Positions 1 through 6,589 of a stretch of DNA of 7,127 nucleotides are shown piece by piece; within the stretch, counting starts at the first letter, position 1, and each line of letters opens with the position of its first letter. The stretch lies in contig JALQWE010000186.1 in NCBI GenBank assembly GCA_023258825.1, positions 1-7,127 on the forward strand, written 5' to 3'. The notes under the pieces were generated by a model, which saw only the letters and a list, made by a program, of their open reading frames with translations, ran no database searches and was not told the DNA's origin. The position numbers and the translations under genes are program-made. The DNA is from Planctomycetaceae bacterium. Lineage in GTDB: Bacteria; Planctomycetota; Planctomycetia; Planctomycetales; Planctomycetaceae.

Positions 1-1998
1 AGGGAGTACTGCTTCGACTGCCATGGTCCGGGGCTTGACCAGGGCGGTTTTTCCCTGAACACACGCGGACACGTCTTGCAGGGGGGTGAGACTGGTCCCG
101 CAGTTCTTGTTGGAAACAGTATTTCCAGTGCGTTGGTCCAGCGAATCTCCGGAGTCGATTCAGTACAGGCCATGCCGCCTGACGGTGATCGTATGTCACC
201 GGAGGAAATCGGATTGATCCGGGCATGGATCGATCAGGGTGCCGTATGGCCTGCCAGTGAGGAGGAAGCGGATCCTCGAACTGAAAGCTACAAATCTCAC
301 TGGGCCTTCCAGCCACTGCGACAACCACCGTTACCGACACTTCACGAATCCACGGATACCACAAGGATCCAAACGCCTGTTGATCGATTTATCGCACAGA
401 AACTGGCAGCTGCGAGACTCAAGCCCGCCCCGGTTGCTTCGCGAGAAGAATTGCTCCGGCGTGTTTACTTTGATCTGACAGGACTGCCACCGACGCCCGA
501 ACGGATTCAGGCATTCCTGTCGGACACACGGCCCGATGCCTACGCACGTCTCATCGAAGAGTTGCTGGCATCAACTGCGTACGCCGAGCGGTGGGCGAGG
601 CATTGGCTGGATGTCGTCCGCTACGCCGATTCCGGTGGTTTCGAAACCGATATTCTCTACGAACAGGCCTCGTATTATCGAGATTATGTCATTCGCAGCA
701 TCGCCGCCAATAAGCCGATCGATCGGTTTTTGATGGAGCAGGTTGCTGGCGATGAGTTGTGGCCGGAGCAAGGCGAGGAGATGTCGGACGCGGTGGCGAT
801 CTGGACACTGGGCCCGTGGCAAAACGCTCTCGACAGCTTCCCTGAGATGCTCGAGTATGTCAGGCGCACGGACCAGGTCTCCACCTTCGGGGAGGCGATG
901 CTGGGGTTGACTGTCGGCTGTGCCAATTGTCACAACCATAAGTTTGACCCGATCAGCCATCGTGATTATTTCGGACTTGAAGCGATTTTTGCGGCAAGCG
1001 AAACGTGGGACCGCAACACCAATAAGAAAGGTTGGGGCCGCGGCGAACGGAACCATTTTCGGATTCTGAGGCACGCCGCGGAACCCACGCCGATCCGGCT
1101 GCTTGGGCGTGGTGAGTTATCAAAACCACGGGGGCTGATCGGCCCTGCGATCCCGGCATTTTTTCCGGGGGGCGGAGAACTTCCGCATGGTGATCAGGAG
1201 CATCTTCAACGTCGTGCGAAGTTAGCCGGATGGCTGGTTTCACCGTCGAACCCATTGACCGCACGAAGTTTCGTCAATCGTGTCTGGCAGTGGCACTTTG
1301 GACGGGCGATTGCAGCGACTCCCAACGACCTCGGACTTAAGGGAGCCCCTCCATCTCATCCGGAACTGCTCGATTGGCTGGCCTTTGATTTTTGCGAGCA
1401 CGGCTGGGACCTGAAGCATCTGCACCGCCAGATACTACTGTCCGCAACGTACCAGCAGTCCGTTCATCGCTCAGCGGATGCGGAGCAGGCGGATCAGGAA
1501 AACAAGTTGCTGGCGAGTTTTCCATCGCGGAGATTATCCGCCGAGGAGGTTTGGGATCATCTGCATGCATCGGCGGGAACCCTGGACCTGAAACACTATG
1601 GCCCCCCGTTTGTCCCCGGGCTTTCCGAAGAAGAACTGCTGGGGATTTACGACATCGAACAGAACACGGGCAAAAAGTGGCCCGTGACGTCAGAACAAAA
1701 TCGTCGTGCCATTTATATTCTGAATCGCCGTTCTTTTCGGTTTCCCTTCTTTGAAGCCTTTGATCCACCGAACAACAGCATCAGCTGTCCGACACGCCAG
1801 ACGACCATCGTGCCGGCTCAGGCCCTGACGATGCTGAACAACTCAACCGTCGCGAGTCAGTCGATGGCAATGAGCAAGCGATTGATTCGCGAGGCAGGAG
1901 AGACCGAAGTCGATCAAATTGAGCTGGCCTGGCGTTTGGCCTACAGTCGCGAGATTTCGGACGACGAGCGACTCGCGGCTCAGAACTTTCTGGCGTAG
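1..1998 (+). CDS. PSCyt1-DUF1549-DUF1553 (PSD1) planctomycete cytochrome c protein; 5' end outside window, premature TAG at 3' end
   Basis: The frame is open from base 1, so the true start lies upstream; an ATG-less internal start at 76 would cut off the heme motif. Numbering codons from base 1, a c-type heme motif CFDCH is at 4-8, followed by the MPPDG...AWIDQGAVWP signature that closes the PSCyt1 domain (about 59-84). DUF1549 runs about 99-335 (HWAFQPL, PVDRFI, DLTGLPPTP, AERWARHWLDVVRYADS) and ends with a second CxxCH (CANCH, 307-311) before NHKFDPI. DUF1553 begins near 403 (LAGWLVSPSNPLTARSFVNRVWQWHFG) and includes SPTRQTT-like and QALTMLNN motifs. Two CxxCH motifs suggest heme attachment outside the cytoplasm; the biochemical function of the family is not established. 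The frame ends at a TAG, codon 666, although family similarity continues in the same frame to 2103. DUF1501 follows as its usual operon partner. Confidence 0.93.
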   Translation, partial: REYCFDCHGPGLDQGGFSLNTRGHVLQGGETGPAVLVGNSISSALVQRISGVDSVQAMPPDGDRMSPEEIGLIRAWIDQGAVWPASEEEADPRTESYKSHWAFQPLRQPPLPTLHESTDTTRIQTPVDRFIAQKLAAARLKPAPVASREELLRRVYFDLTGLPPTPERIQAFLSDTRPDAYARLIEELLASTAYAERWARHWLDVVRYADSGGFETDILYEQASYYRDYVIRSIAANKPIDRFLMEQVAGDELWPEQGEEMSDAVAIWTLGPWQNALDSFPEMLEYVRRTDQVSTFGEAMLGLTVGCANCHNHKFDPISHRDYFGLEAIFAASETWDRNTNKKGWGRGERNHFRILRHAAEPTPIRLLGRGELSKPRGLIGPAIPAFFPGGGELPHGDQEHLQRRAKLAGWLVSPSNPLTARSFVNRVWQWHFGRAIAATPNDLGLKGAPPSHPELLDWLAFDFCEHGWDLKHLHRQILLSATYQQSVHRSADAEQADQENKLLASFPSRRLSAEEVWDHLHASAGTLDLKHYGPPFVPGLSEEELLGIYDIEQNTGKKWPVTSEQNRRAIYILNRRSFRFPFFEAFDPPNNSISCPTRQTTIVPAQALTMLNNSTVASQSMAMSKRLIREAGETEVDQIELAWRLAYSREISDDERLAAQNFLA

Positions 1999-2106
1999 TC
2001 GCGATCAGGTTACACAGCGATGGGAAGCGATCGCGTGGCAGAGCGTGCCCTTGCCGATCTGTGTCTGGCGATTTTTAATACTTCTGAATTCATCAGTGTG
2101 AACTGA
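1999..2106 (+). pseudogene. In-frame continuation of the PSD1 gene beyond the amber codon (35 codons plus TGA)
   Basis: Reading on in the same frame after TAG 1996-1998 gives 35 codons, then TGA at 2104-2106. They encode ALADLCLAIFNTSEFISVN at the end, which matches the usual closing pattern of DUF1553 proteins (ALADLC..LLNTNEF.YVD). No frame shift is needed, so a single base change explains the interruption, for example CAG to TAG. The piece has no obvious start of its own except an ATG at 2020, without a ribosome binding site. It is best read as the severed C-terminus of the upstream gene. Alternatives are natural stop-codon readthrough or a base-call error. Confidence 0.85.
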
Positions 2107-3531
2107 ATGCAAAACGAGACACAGACAACAGGTCGATCTTTCCTGAGTCGACGCTCCCTGCTCTCACAAGCCGGGATGGGAATTGGTGCATTGGCCCTGC
2201 TGGATCTGGATCGCCGATGTCCGGGAGCGGACAATCCTCCCGCGTTCCGGGAACTGCATCATCCGGCAAAAGCGAAAGCCGTCATTTCCCTGTTCATGCA
2301 CGGTGGTCCCAGTCAGGTCGATACCTTTGATCCCAAACCGTCATTGCAGCAGTATGCCGGCAGGACGCTGCCATCCGGTTTTTCCGATCTCAATCTTGAA
2401 TTCACGAAGGCAAGCGAAGCAAGGCTGCTGGCAAGTCGTCGACGCTTTCGACGATGCGGTGAATCAGGAATGGAGATGTCCGATCTGTTTGAGCATCTGC
2501 CAGCTGTCGCGGATGAAATGGCCGTCATTCGAAGTTGCTATCACACCGAGTTCAATCATGCGCCTGCCCTTTACCTGACTCATACGGGTTCAAGCCAGAT
2601 GGGACGGCCCAGTCTGGGCGCGTGGACAACGTACGGATTGGGGACCGAATCCGCCGAATTGCCCGGGTATGTGGTCATGCGGGACGGGCCACTGAAAGGT
2701 GGTCCGGTGACATACGGCAACGGCTTCCTCCCCGCAGTCCATTCTGCAACGGAACTTCGAAGCGTGGGAACCCCGATCCTGTATCTGAATCCACCGGATT
2801 CGCTGCGTGATTCGGATCAGCGACGAGTCCTGAATTTCTCCCAATCCCTCAACAGAAGATATCAGCAGAAATACACTCACGATAATGCACTGGAATCACG
2901 AATCGCGGCCTACGAGTTGGCGTTTCGTATGCAGTCCACCGCCCCTGAAGCCGTCGATCTCAGCAGGGAAACAGAATCAACGAGGGTTCTTTATGGGTTG
3001 GACGAGGATGAAACGCGATCGTTTGGAACGCAATGTCTCAACGCACGACGCCTTATCGAGCGGGGTGTCCGATTTGTCCAGCTTTACCACGGAGGTGGCG
3101 GGGATGGGTGGGATACACATGGTGAGAACGATGCGAAGCATGTTCGAAATGGCAAACAGATTGATAAGCCGATTGCGGGACTGATTACCGATTTGAAGGC
3201 GCGAGGCATGCTGGATTCCACGCTTGTGATCTGGGGTGGTGAATTTGGCCGCACGCCGACATCGGAGGGCTCAGCCGGTCGCGATCACAATCCTTATGGC
3301 TACACGACGTGGATGGCAGGTGGGGGTGTCCGTGGTGGCACGATCTACGGTGCTACGGATGAATTCGGATTCCGCGCGGTCGAAGGTCGGGTTCAGGTGC
3401 GCGATCTGCACGCCACGATTCTGCATCTGCTGGGGCTGGATCACACGCGGCTGACCTACTACTTTCAGGGCCTTGAGCAACGCCTGACGCAGATTGATGG
3501 TGACTGCCGCGTCATTCACGAAATCATTTGA
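2107..3531 (+). CDS. DUF1501 domain protein, probable Tat-exported
   Basis: The product has 474 residues, the normal size for the family. Residues 11-33 hold a twin-arginine type leader: SRRSLLS followed by the hydrophobic stretch GMGIGALALLDL, which suggests Tat export of a folded protein. The DUF1501 domain fills the rest, with FMHGGPSQVDTFDPKP (63-78), the SG-E-SDLFEHLP block (120-132), CYHTEFNHAPAL (144-155), RPSLGAWTTYGLGTE (167-181), GGGGDGWDTHGEND (329-342), WGGEFGRTP (376-384) and GRDHNPYGYTTWMAGGGVRGG (391-411). The family is placed in the alkaline phosphatase/sulfatase-like fold group; the conserved D and H residues in these motifs are the likely metal ligands, but no substrate is known. 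The ATG starts on the base after the TGA that would end the full-length PSD1 frame, implying translational coupling. No clear Shine-Dalgarno sequence is seen. It probably acts with the PSD1 partner. Confidence 0.95.
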   Translation: MQNETQTTGRSFLSRRSLLSQAGMGIGALALLDLDRRCPGADNPPAFRELHHPAKAKAVISLFMHGGPSQVDTFDPKPSLQQYAGRTLPSGFSDLNLEFTKASEARLLASRRRFRRCGESGMEMSDLFEHLPAVADEMAVIRSCYHTEFNHAPALYLTHTGSSQMGRPSLGAWTTYGLGTESAELPGYVVMRDGPLKGGPVTYGNGFLPAVHSATELRSVGTPILYLNPPDSLRDSDQRRVLNFSQSLNRRYQQKYTHDNALESRIAAYELAFRMQSTAPEAVDLSRETESTRVLYGLDEDETRSFGTQCLNARRLIERGVRFVQLYHGGGGDGWDTHGENDAKHVRNGKQIDKPIAGLITDLKARGMLDSTLVIWGGEFGRTPTSEGSAGRDHNPYGYTTWMAGGGVRGGTIYGATDEFGFRAVEGRVQVRDLHATILHLLGLDHTRLTYYFQGLEQRLTQIDGDCRVIHEII

Positions 3532-3569
3532 GCTGCTGCAGATTCCAGGGTGCACCCATTCTCGGATCT

Positions 3570-3595
3570 ACTCCCCCGGAGTTCACGGGGTGAGT
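3570..3595. terminator. GC-rich hairpin between convergent DUF1501 and VOC genes
   Basis: ACTCCCCCG (3570-3578) pairs with CGGGG-T-GAGT (3586-3595) as a 9-base-pair stem with one bulged T and a 7-base loop. It lies 38 bases after the DUF1501 stop and overlaps the last codons and TGA of the convergent VOC gene. Neither side has a T-tract, so it is not a textbook intrinsic terminator. The position suits a shared transcription-end or mRNA-stability hairpin. Confidence 0.3.
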
Positions 3596-4023
3596 TCCCC
3601 GTTCAGGATCCACGCCACGCCGAATTGATCCACAAGCATCCCAAATTTCTTCGCCCAGAATGTCGGACTGAATGGCATCGTCACCGTCCCGCCTTCTGAA
3701 AGTGCATTGAAGACAGCTTCAGCTTCTTCCACGGTGTCGTAGTTGAGTGTGATAGAGATTCCTTTAACGCCCTCGTACGGGATGTGAGCCGGAGCGTCGC
3801 CGGCATACAGAAGATACCCGCCGGGAAGTTCCAGCTGAGCGTTCCAGACGCGATGCAGAAGCTCCTGAGGAATCTGCTCCGCCATTGGCGAATCCGCACC
3901 GGTGCTGATGGAATTGATCTTTGCGCCAAGCACACGGGCGTAGAATCGCATTGCGTCGGCACAGTTGCCGTCGAAGCCAAGGTACGGAATTGGTTGAAGA
4001 TGTTTTGTTTTTGAAATGGACAT
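3583..4023 (-). CDS. VOC family protein, PhnB-like (glyoxalase/bleomycin-resistance fold)
   Basis: The product has 146 residues, typical of the PhnB-like subgroup of the vicinal oxygen chelate superfamily. It shows the two-module pattern: PIPYLGFDGNCADAMRFYARVLGAK (11-35), LELPGGYLLYAGD (64-76), then ISITLNYDTVEEAEAVFNALSEGG (89-112) and TFWAKKFGMLVDQFGVAWILN (121-141). The last motif is very characteristic of these proteins. The frame extends upstream to a GTG at 4098, but family similarity begins just after the ATG at 4023, so I chose that start; no strong ribosome binding site is visible. Family members include metal-dependent enzymes and binding proteins, and no specific reaction can be assigned here. 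It is cytoplasmic by lack of any signal sequence. It is transcribed toward the DUF1501 gene and has no operon partner in the window. Confidence 0.93.
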   Translation of the reverse strand: MSISKTKHLQPIPYLGFDGNCADAMRFYARVLGAKINSISTGADSPMAEQIPQELLHRVWNAQLELPGGYLLYAGDAPAHIPYEGVKGISITLNYDTVEEAEAVFNALSEGGTVTMPFSPTFWAKKFGMLVDQFGVAWILNGELTP

Positions 4024-4673
4024 GGTGACACCGTGGTATGGACTGAAACGGGCGACATTTGATCTTACGGGTTGCAGATGCTCATGATTCCGTCGCACCG
4101 GATTTCACGGCGATCCCCGCGGCATGATGTTAGCGACTTCCACGCAATTCGGGAGTGAGGCGGTTTTTTTTCCAGGTCGGGCTGACTTCCGTTTTTTGCG
4201 ATGGTCCCCTGTGAACGCCCTACAGGATAAAGACCGAATCAGAACCCCTTCCCTGTAGAGGAGCTACCTGCTGAGTGCGACCTGCGTGTGAATTAAGAAT
4301 TTCGTGTGTTCACGAAAATCCATTCTCGGCCCGGAAAATGCCTCCATCAAATCCTTGAGGCCATACCTTGATCGCAGGAACTCGACGGACACCAACTGTG
4401 ATTCGCAGTTGCCAGAAACGTTCCGGGCGATTGAATTCACAATCAGAGTTCTCCATGACTCCGGTAGCACTTCACGGGATATCCACCGGGTGACAACGGC
4501 CATGGGTGATTTCGTGACCGCAGACAAAGTCCGCAGACTGCGGACTTAGGGATTTGCTTGTTTTTGGCCTGCAGTGCGTGGCCGTGTGGAGCCCGAATTG
4601 CTATTGTCTGAGTCCGCGAGTTTTTTTTGCTGAGTGCTCTTGTTCTACAACTTTGTTTCCGGGCTTTGTTGCC
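4024..4673. other. 650-base gap without a supported gene
   Basis: The gap is the divergent upstream region shared by the minus-strand VOC gene and the plus-strand ATP-grasp gene. Short open frames exist on both strands (minus 4264-4527, 87 codons from a TTG; plus 4304-4549, 81 codons), but neither has a recognisable domain or ribosome binding site and they overlap each other. Other contents are two T8 runs (4164-4171 and 4621-4628) with no convincing stem before them, a 7-base inverted pair CTACAGG/CCTGTAG (4220-4226 and 4252-4258), and a strong palindrome at 4527-4547 listed separately. It could be regulatory DNA or a decayed gene. Confidence 0.6.
4527..4547. promoter_or_regulatory. Near-perfect 21-base palindrome, possible operator
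   Basis: AAGTCCGCAG, one central A, then CTGCGGACTT: two exact 10-base arms. It also overlaps a direct repeat of CCGCAGAC (4518-4525 and 4531-4538). A further copy of the half-site core AGTCCGC occurs at 4611-4617. The palindrome lies 126 bases upstream of the ATP-grasp ATG. Symmetry with almost no spacer fits a dimeric repressor site better than an RNA hairpin, although an 8-base-pair stem with a 5-base loop could also form. The regulator is unknown. Confidence 0.4.
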
Positions 4674-5681
4674 ATGCATGCCGTTGTCCTCTGGAATCAG
4701 GTGTCACTGCAGGATTCTGCTGCGGACCTTGACGTGCTGGTGCAGTGCGTGGAGATCGAGACTGGGTTGAGAAATCTGGGATTCACGGTCGATCGCATTC
4801 CCTGCACGCTGAATCTGGAGGAAACCCGAACGCGGCTGATTCAGGCAAAGCCGGATGTTGTGTTCAATCTGGTCGAGGCGCTGGGCGGTACCGATCAGCT
4901 GACGTCGCTGGCCATTCTGCTGCTGGAATCGCTGCATCTGAAATTTACCGGCGCGGGTTGCATCGACAACATGCTGGCTGCGGTGAAAACCACGATCAAG
5001 CCGCGATTGCTGGAACTGCAGTTGCCGACTCCCGCCTGGATTTCCAGTGCCGTTCCCAAATGGCAGGGACTGGGGGCGTCTGGGCGTTTTCCAACCAGAG
5101 TGATCGTGAAATCAACGTCTGAACACGCCTCGTTTGCACTTCAGGACGACTGCATATTCACGATCCCCGGCGGCTCCGACGGCACGGCCATTTTGCTTCA
5201 GCGTTTGCAGCAGCAGTCCCAGCGTCACAACAGTTTGTTTTTCGCCGAAGAATTCATCGATGGGCGTGAGTTTCACGTCGGTGTGCTTTCCGAGGCCGGA
5301 GTTCCGCTGGTCCTGCCACCCAGTGAAATCCAGTTCCTCGATTTTCCGGACGAAAAGCCGAAGATCTTCGGTGCCAACGCAAAGTGGGAATGTGAGTCGC
5401 GCGAATACGGCGCGACGGACCGGACCTTTGAATTTCCTCTGTCGGATCAGACGCTGCTGGAAACGCTGACGTCCACAGCCCGGGACTGCTGGCTGAAGTG
5501 CGGCTTCCGAGGATATGGCCGCATAGATTTCCGCGTCGATGCCTCCGGGCAGCCGTGGATTGTCGATATCAACCTCAATCCGCGACTGACTCCGGGAAGT
5601 TGCTTCGGCGCAGCACTGGCAGAACTTGGCGTGTCATTTGACGAGGCACTTCGTCGCATTGTTGACGAAGCCCTGAGGTAA
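4674..5681 (+). CDS. ATP-grasp ligase, D-alanine--D-alanine ligase-like
   Basis: The product has 335 residues, within the usual range for Ddl-type ATP-grasp enzymes (about 300-360), which join a carboxylate to an amine through an acyl phosphate. The N-terminal lobe (1-100) carries KPDVVFNLVEALGGTDQ (59-75) and LKFTGAG (89-95). The central domain has K105 and K110 in the AVKTTIKPRLLE motif, IVKSTSEHASFAL (144-156) with candidate ATP-binding K146, and AEEFIDGREFHVGVL (191-205). The C-terminal catalytic part holds GYGRIDFRVD (280-289) and IVDINLNPRLTPGSCFG (296-312); D285, D298 and N300 sit where Ddl proteins have their Mg2+ ligands, D298 replacing the common Glu. The frame opens from a TTG at 4554, but similarity starts at the ATG at 4674, which I prefer; no Shine-Dalgarno is evident. 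No cell-wall genes are adjacent, so the true substrates may not be D-Ala. It is probably cytoplasmic. Confidence 0.9.
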   Translation: MHAVVLWNQVSLQDSAADLDVLVQCVEIETGLRNLGFTVDRIPCTLNLEETRTRLIQAKPDVVFNLVEALGGTDQLTSLAILLLESLHLKFTGAGCIDNMLAAVKTTIKPRLLELQLPTPAWISSAVPKWQGLGASGRFPTRVIVKSTSEHASFALQDDCIFTIPGGSDGTAILLQRLQQQSQRHNSLFFAEEFIDGREFHVGVLSEAGVPLVLPPSEIQFLDFPDEKPKIFGANAKWECESREYGATDRTFEFPLSDQTLLETLTSTARDCWLKCGFRGYGRIDFRVDASGQPWIVDINLNPRLTPGSCFGAALAELGVSFDEALRRIVDEALR

Positions 5682-5710
5682 CGTGAAAAACGTCGCGTGC
5701 GTTGCGTTGT

Positions 5711-5747
5711 GTGCCACCGGCGACGGCGAGGTTCCACCCGGGTGGCA
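5711..5747. repeat. Dyad-symmetric block after the ATP-grasp gene
   Basis: TGCCACC (5712-5718) is exactly complementary to GGTGGCA (5741-5747), enclosing 22 GC-rich bases. Its right half contains a perfect 12-base palindrome, CCACCCGGGTGG (5734-5745), so two alternative foldings are possible. It starts 29 bases after the ligase stop codon. There is no T-tract, so it is not a classical terminator. Its form suggests a dispersed intergenic hairpin repeat or an mRNA 3'-end stabiliser, which cannot be proved from one copy. Confidence 0.4.
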
Positions 5748-5986
5748 AATGGGGCGTGCGTCGAGTGGGTCAGCGGTTGTCTGGCTGACTGGAGTTTGGC
5801 AGATCTGTGCGACAATTTCTGTCGTGATCACCTTGGTCAAGGCGACGATATAAAGATCTCGCTTGCTGTCTGACGAGACAGGTGCAGAATCCGAGGGCAA
5901 CATGCATGCATCGCTTGCCTGCTCGTCGGTGCCACAGTCGCGTTCAACAGGAGCGTCGAAGCGCTTCTGCTGAGTCCTCGACAGCG

Positions 5987-6499
5987 CTAGCTGGCAGCAA
6001 AGATGTAGCGATTGGACCGACGGTCGATCTGAAGACCATGTTCGATGCGCAAATGTGTCAGATGCGAGTGCACATCCCGATGCTGCTCCAACTCGGCCAG
6101 GGGTGCGCCCTGCAGAAGCAAGGCGTCAATGGCAGCGTTTCCATCCCCTCTGTGCCCCAGCCAGTTCGGCCGACGCCCGGCCTGACTTGCACGCTCCTCA
6201 GCGGGCCCATTCATCAGTTCGTTGGTTCGGGCATCTGCCTGATCAAGGGCGCACCCAAGGCTCAGGGCAAAGAGCAGATCGCTAAACCCGACGAAGCTCC
6301 GGTTCCTCAGCGCTCCTTTGAAGTCGACTGGCTCAACACCAACGTCGATTTGCAGAGTCTGTGCACCCAAGGTCAGCCTGCGCCGCTTCGACATGACGAT
6401 CGAATTCGGGCCCCTCAAGCCCGAGGTGGCCCACCGGATGTCCGTCCCACCTGCCAGGGACTGAACCTCAGCGATGCCGATCTGGTGGCAACGATCCAC
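5987..6499 (-). CDS. Doubtful hypothetical ORF, no recognised family
   Basis: This is a 170-codon frame from a GTG at 6499 to TAG at 5987; an internal ATG at residue 36 (before SKRRRLTLG) is another possible start. I recognise no domain. In its favour: Asp plus Glu make up about 11 percent of residues, G is frequent at codon position 1, and the C-terminal third (LLLQGAPLAELEQHRDVHSH...) looks helical. Against it: no ribosome binding site precedes either start, and the opposite strand is open over the same bases for 207 codons (5882-6505), which GC-rich DNA can produce by chance. The strand is therefore unresolved, and both readings may be non-coding or remnants of a decayed gene. If real, it would be divergent from the 6590 gene with 90 bases between them. 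Confidence 0.25.
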   Translation of the reverse strand: MDRCHQIGIAEVQSLAGGTDIRWATSGLRGPNSIVMSKRRRLTLGAQTLQIDVGVEPVDFKGALRNRSFVGFSDLLFALSLGCALDQADARTNELMNGPAEERASQAGRRPNWLGHRGDGNAAIDALLLQGAPLAELEQHRDVHSHLTHLRIEHGLQIDRRSNRYIFAAS

Positions 6500-6507
6500 C
6501 CTTGATC

Positions 6508-6535
6508 TTGTGACTGGCCAAGTGCTGTCTAAAAT
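6508..6535 (+). promoter_or_regulatory. Candidate sigma-70-type promoter for the 6590 gene
   Basis: TTGTGA (6508-6513), a 16-base spacer, then TAAAAT (6530-6535). The boxes match 4 of 6 and 5 of 6 bases of the TTGACA/TATAAT consensus. Transcription would start near 6542, leaving a leader of about 48 bases before the ATG at 6590. This is consensus matching only. Confidence 0.35.
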
Positions 6536-6576
6536 ACCGAAGCCTACCTAACGTGGCGAACGGCTAAAGTCAAACT

Positions 6577-6581
6577 GGAAG
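6577..6581 (+). promoter_or_regulatory. Shine-Dalgarno sequence deciding the 6590 start
   Basis: GGAAG lies 8 bases before the ATG at 6590. It is the clearest ribosome binding site in the window, where the other genes show little, and it supports the plus-strand reading and this start. Confidence 0.45.
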
Positions 6582-6589
6582 CTCCCCCC

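Larger units (their letters stand above)
5682..6589. other. 908-base stretch without a confidently assigned gene
   Basis: The stretch begins with the dyad block at 5711-5747 and includes a small hairpin CTGTCT-GACG-AGACAG (5866-5881). From 5882 to 6505 the plus strand is open for 207 codons, and from 6499 to 5987 the minus strand is open for 170 codons. The plus reading is rich in Pro, Gln and Cys and poor in Asp/Glu, unlike a normal soluble protein; the minus reading has more ordinary composition and is listed as a doubtful gene. The final 85 bases hold the candidate promoter of the 6590 gene. Confidence 0.55.

Noticed and set aside
571..1074. Minus-strand open frame of 167 codons inside the PSD1 gene
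   Set aside because: It lies wholly antisense to the conserved DUF1549 coding region and has no recognisable domain.
1996..1998. TAG reassigned to a sense codon in this organism
   Set aside because: This is the only in-frame TAG in about 5 kb of clear coding sequence; a local mutation, readthrough or base error is simpler.
4024..4098. N-terminal extension of the VOC protein from a GTG at 4098
   Set aside because: The 25 extra residues do not belong to the VOC domain; the ATG at 4023 gives the usual length.
4164..4171. T8 run as an intrinsic terminator for an upstream gene
   Set aside because: No GC-rich stem precedes it, and neither flanking gene is transcribed into it as a 3' end. The same holds for 4621-4628.
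4264..4549. Two overlapping short ORFs on opposite strands (minus 4264-4527, plus 4304-4549)
   Set aside because: Both are under 90 codons, have no ribosome binding site or recognised motif, and the minus one needs a TTG start; mentioned only in the gap entry.
4554..4673. Forty-codon N-terminal extension of the ATP-grasp protein from a TTG
   Set aside because: The extension is Cys- and Phe-rich without family similarity, includes the T8 run, and the Ddl-like fold starts at the ATG at 4674.
5833..5854. Promoter TTGGTC / TATAAA
   Set aside because: The spacer is only 10 bases, too short for a sigma-70-type promoter, and no good alternative -35 box is present.
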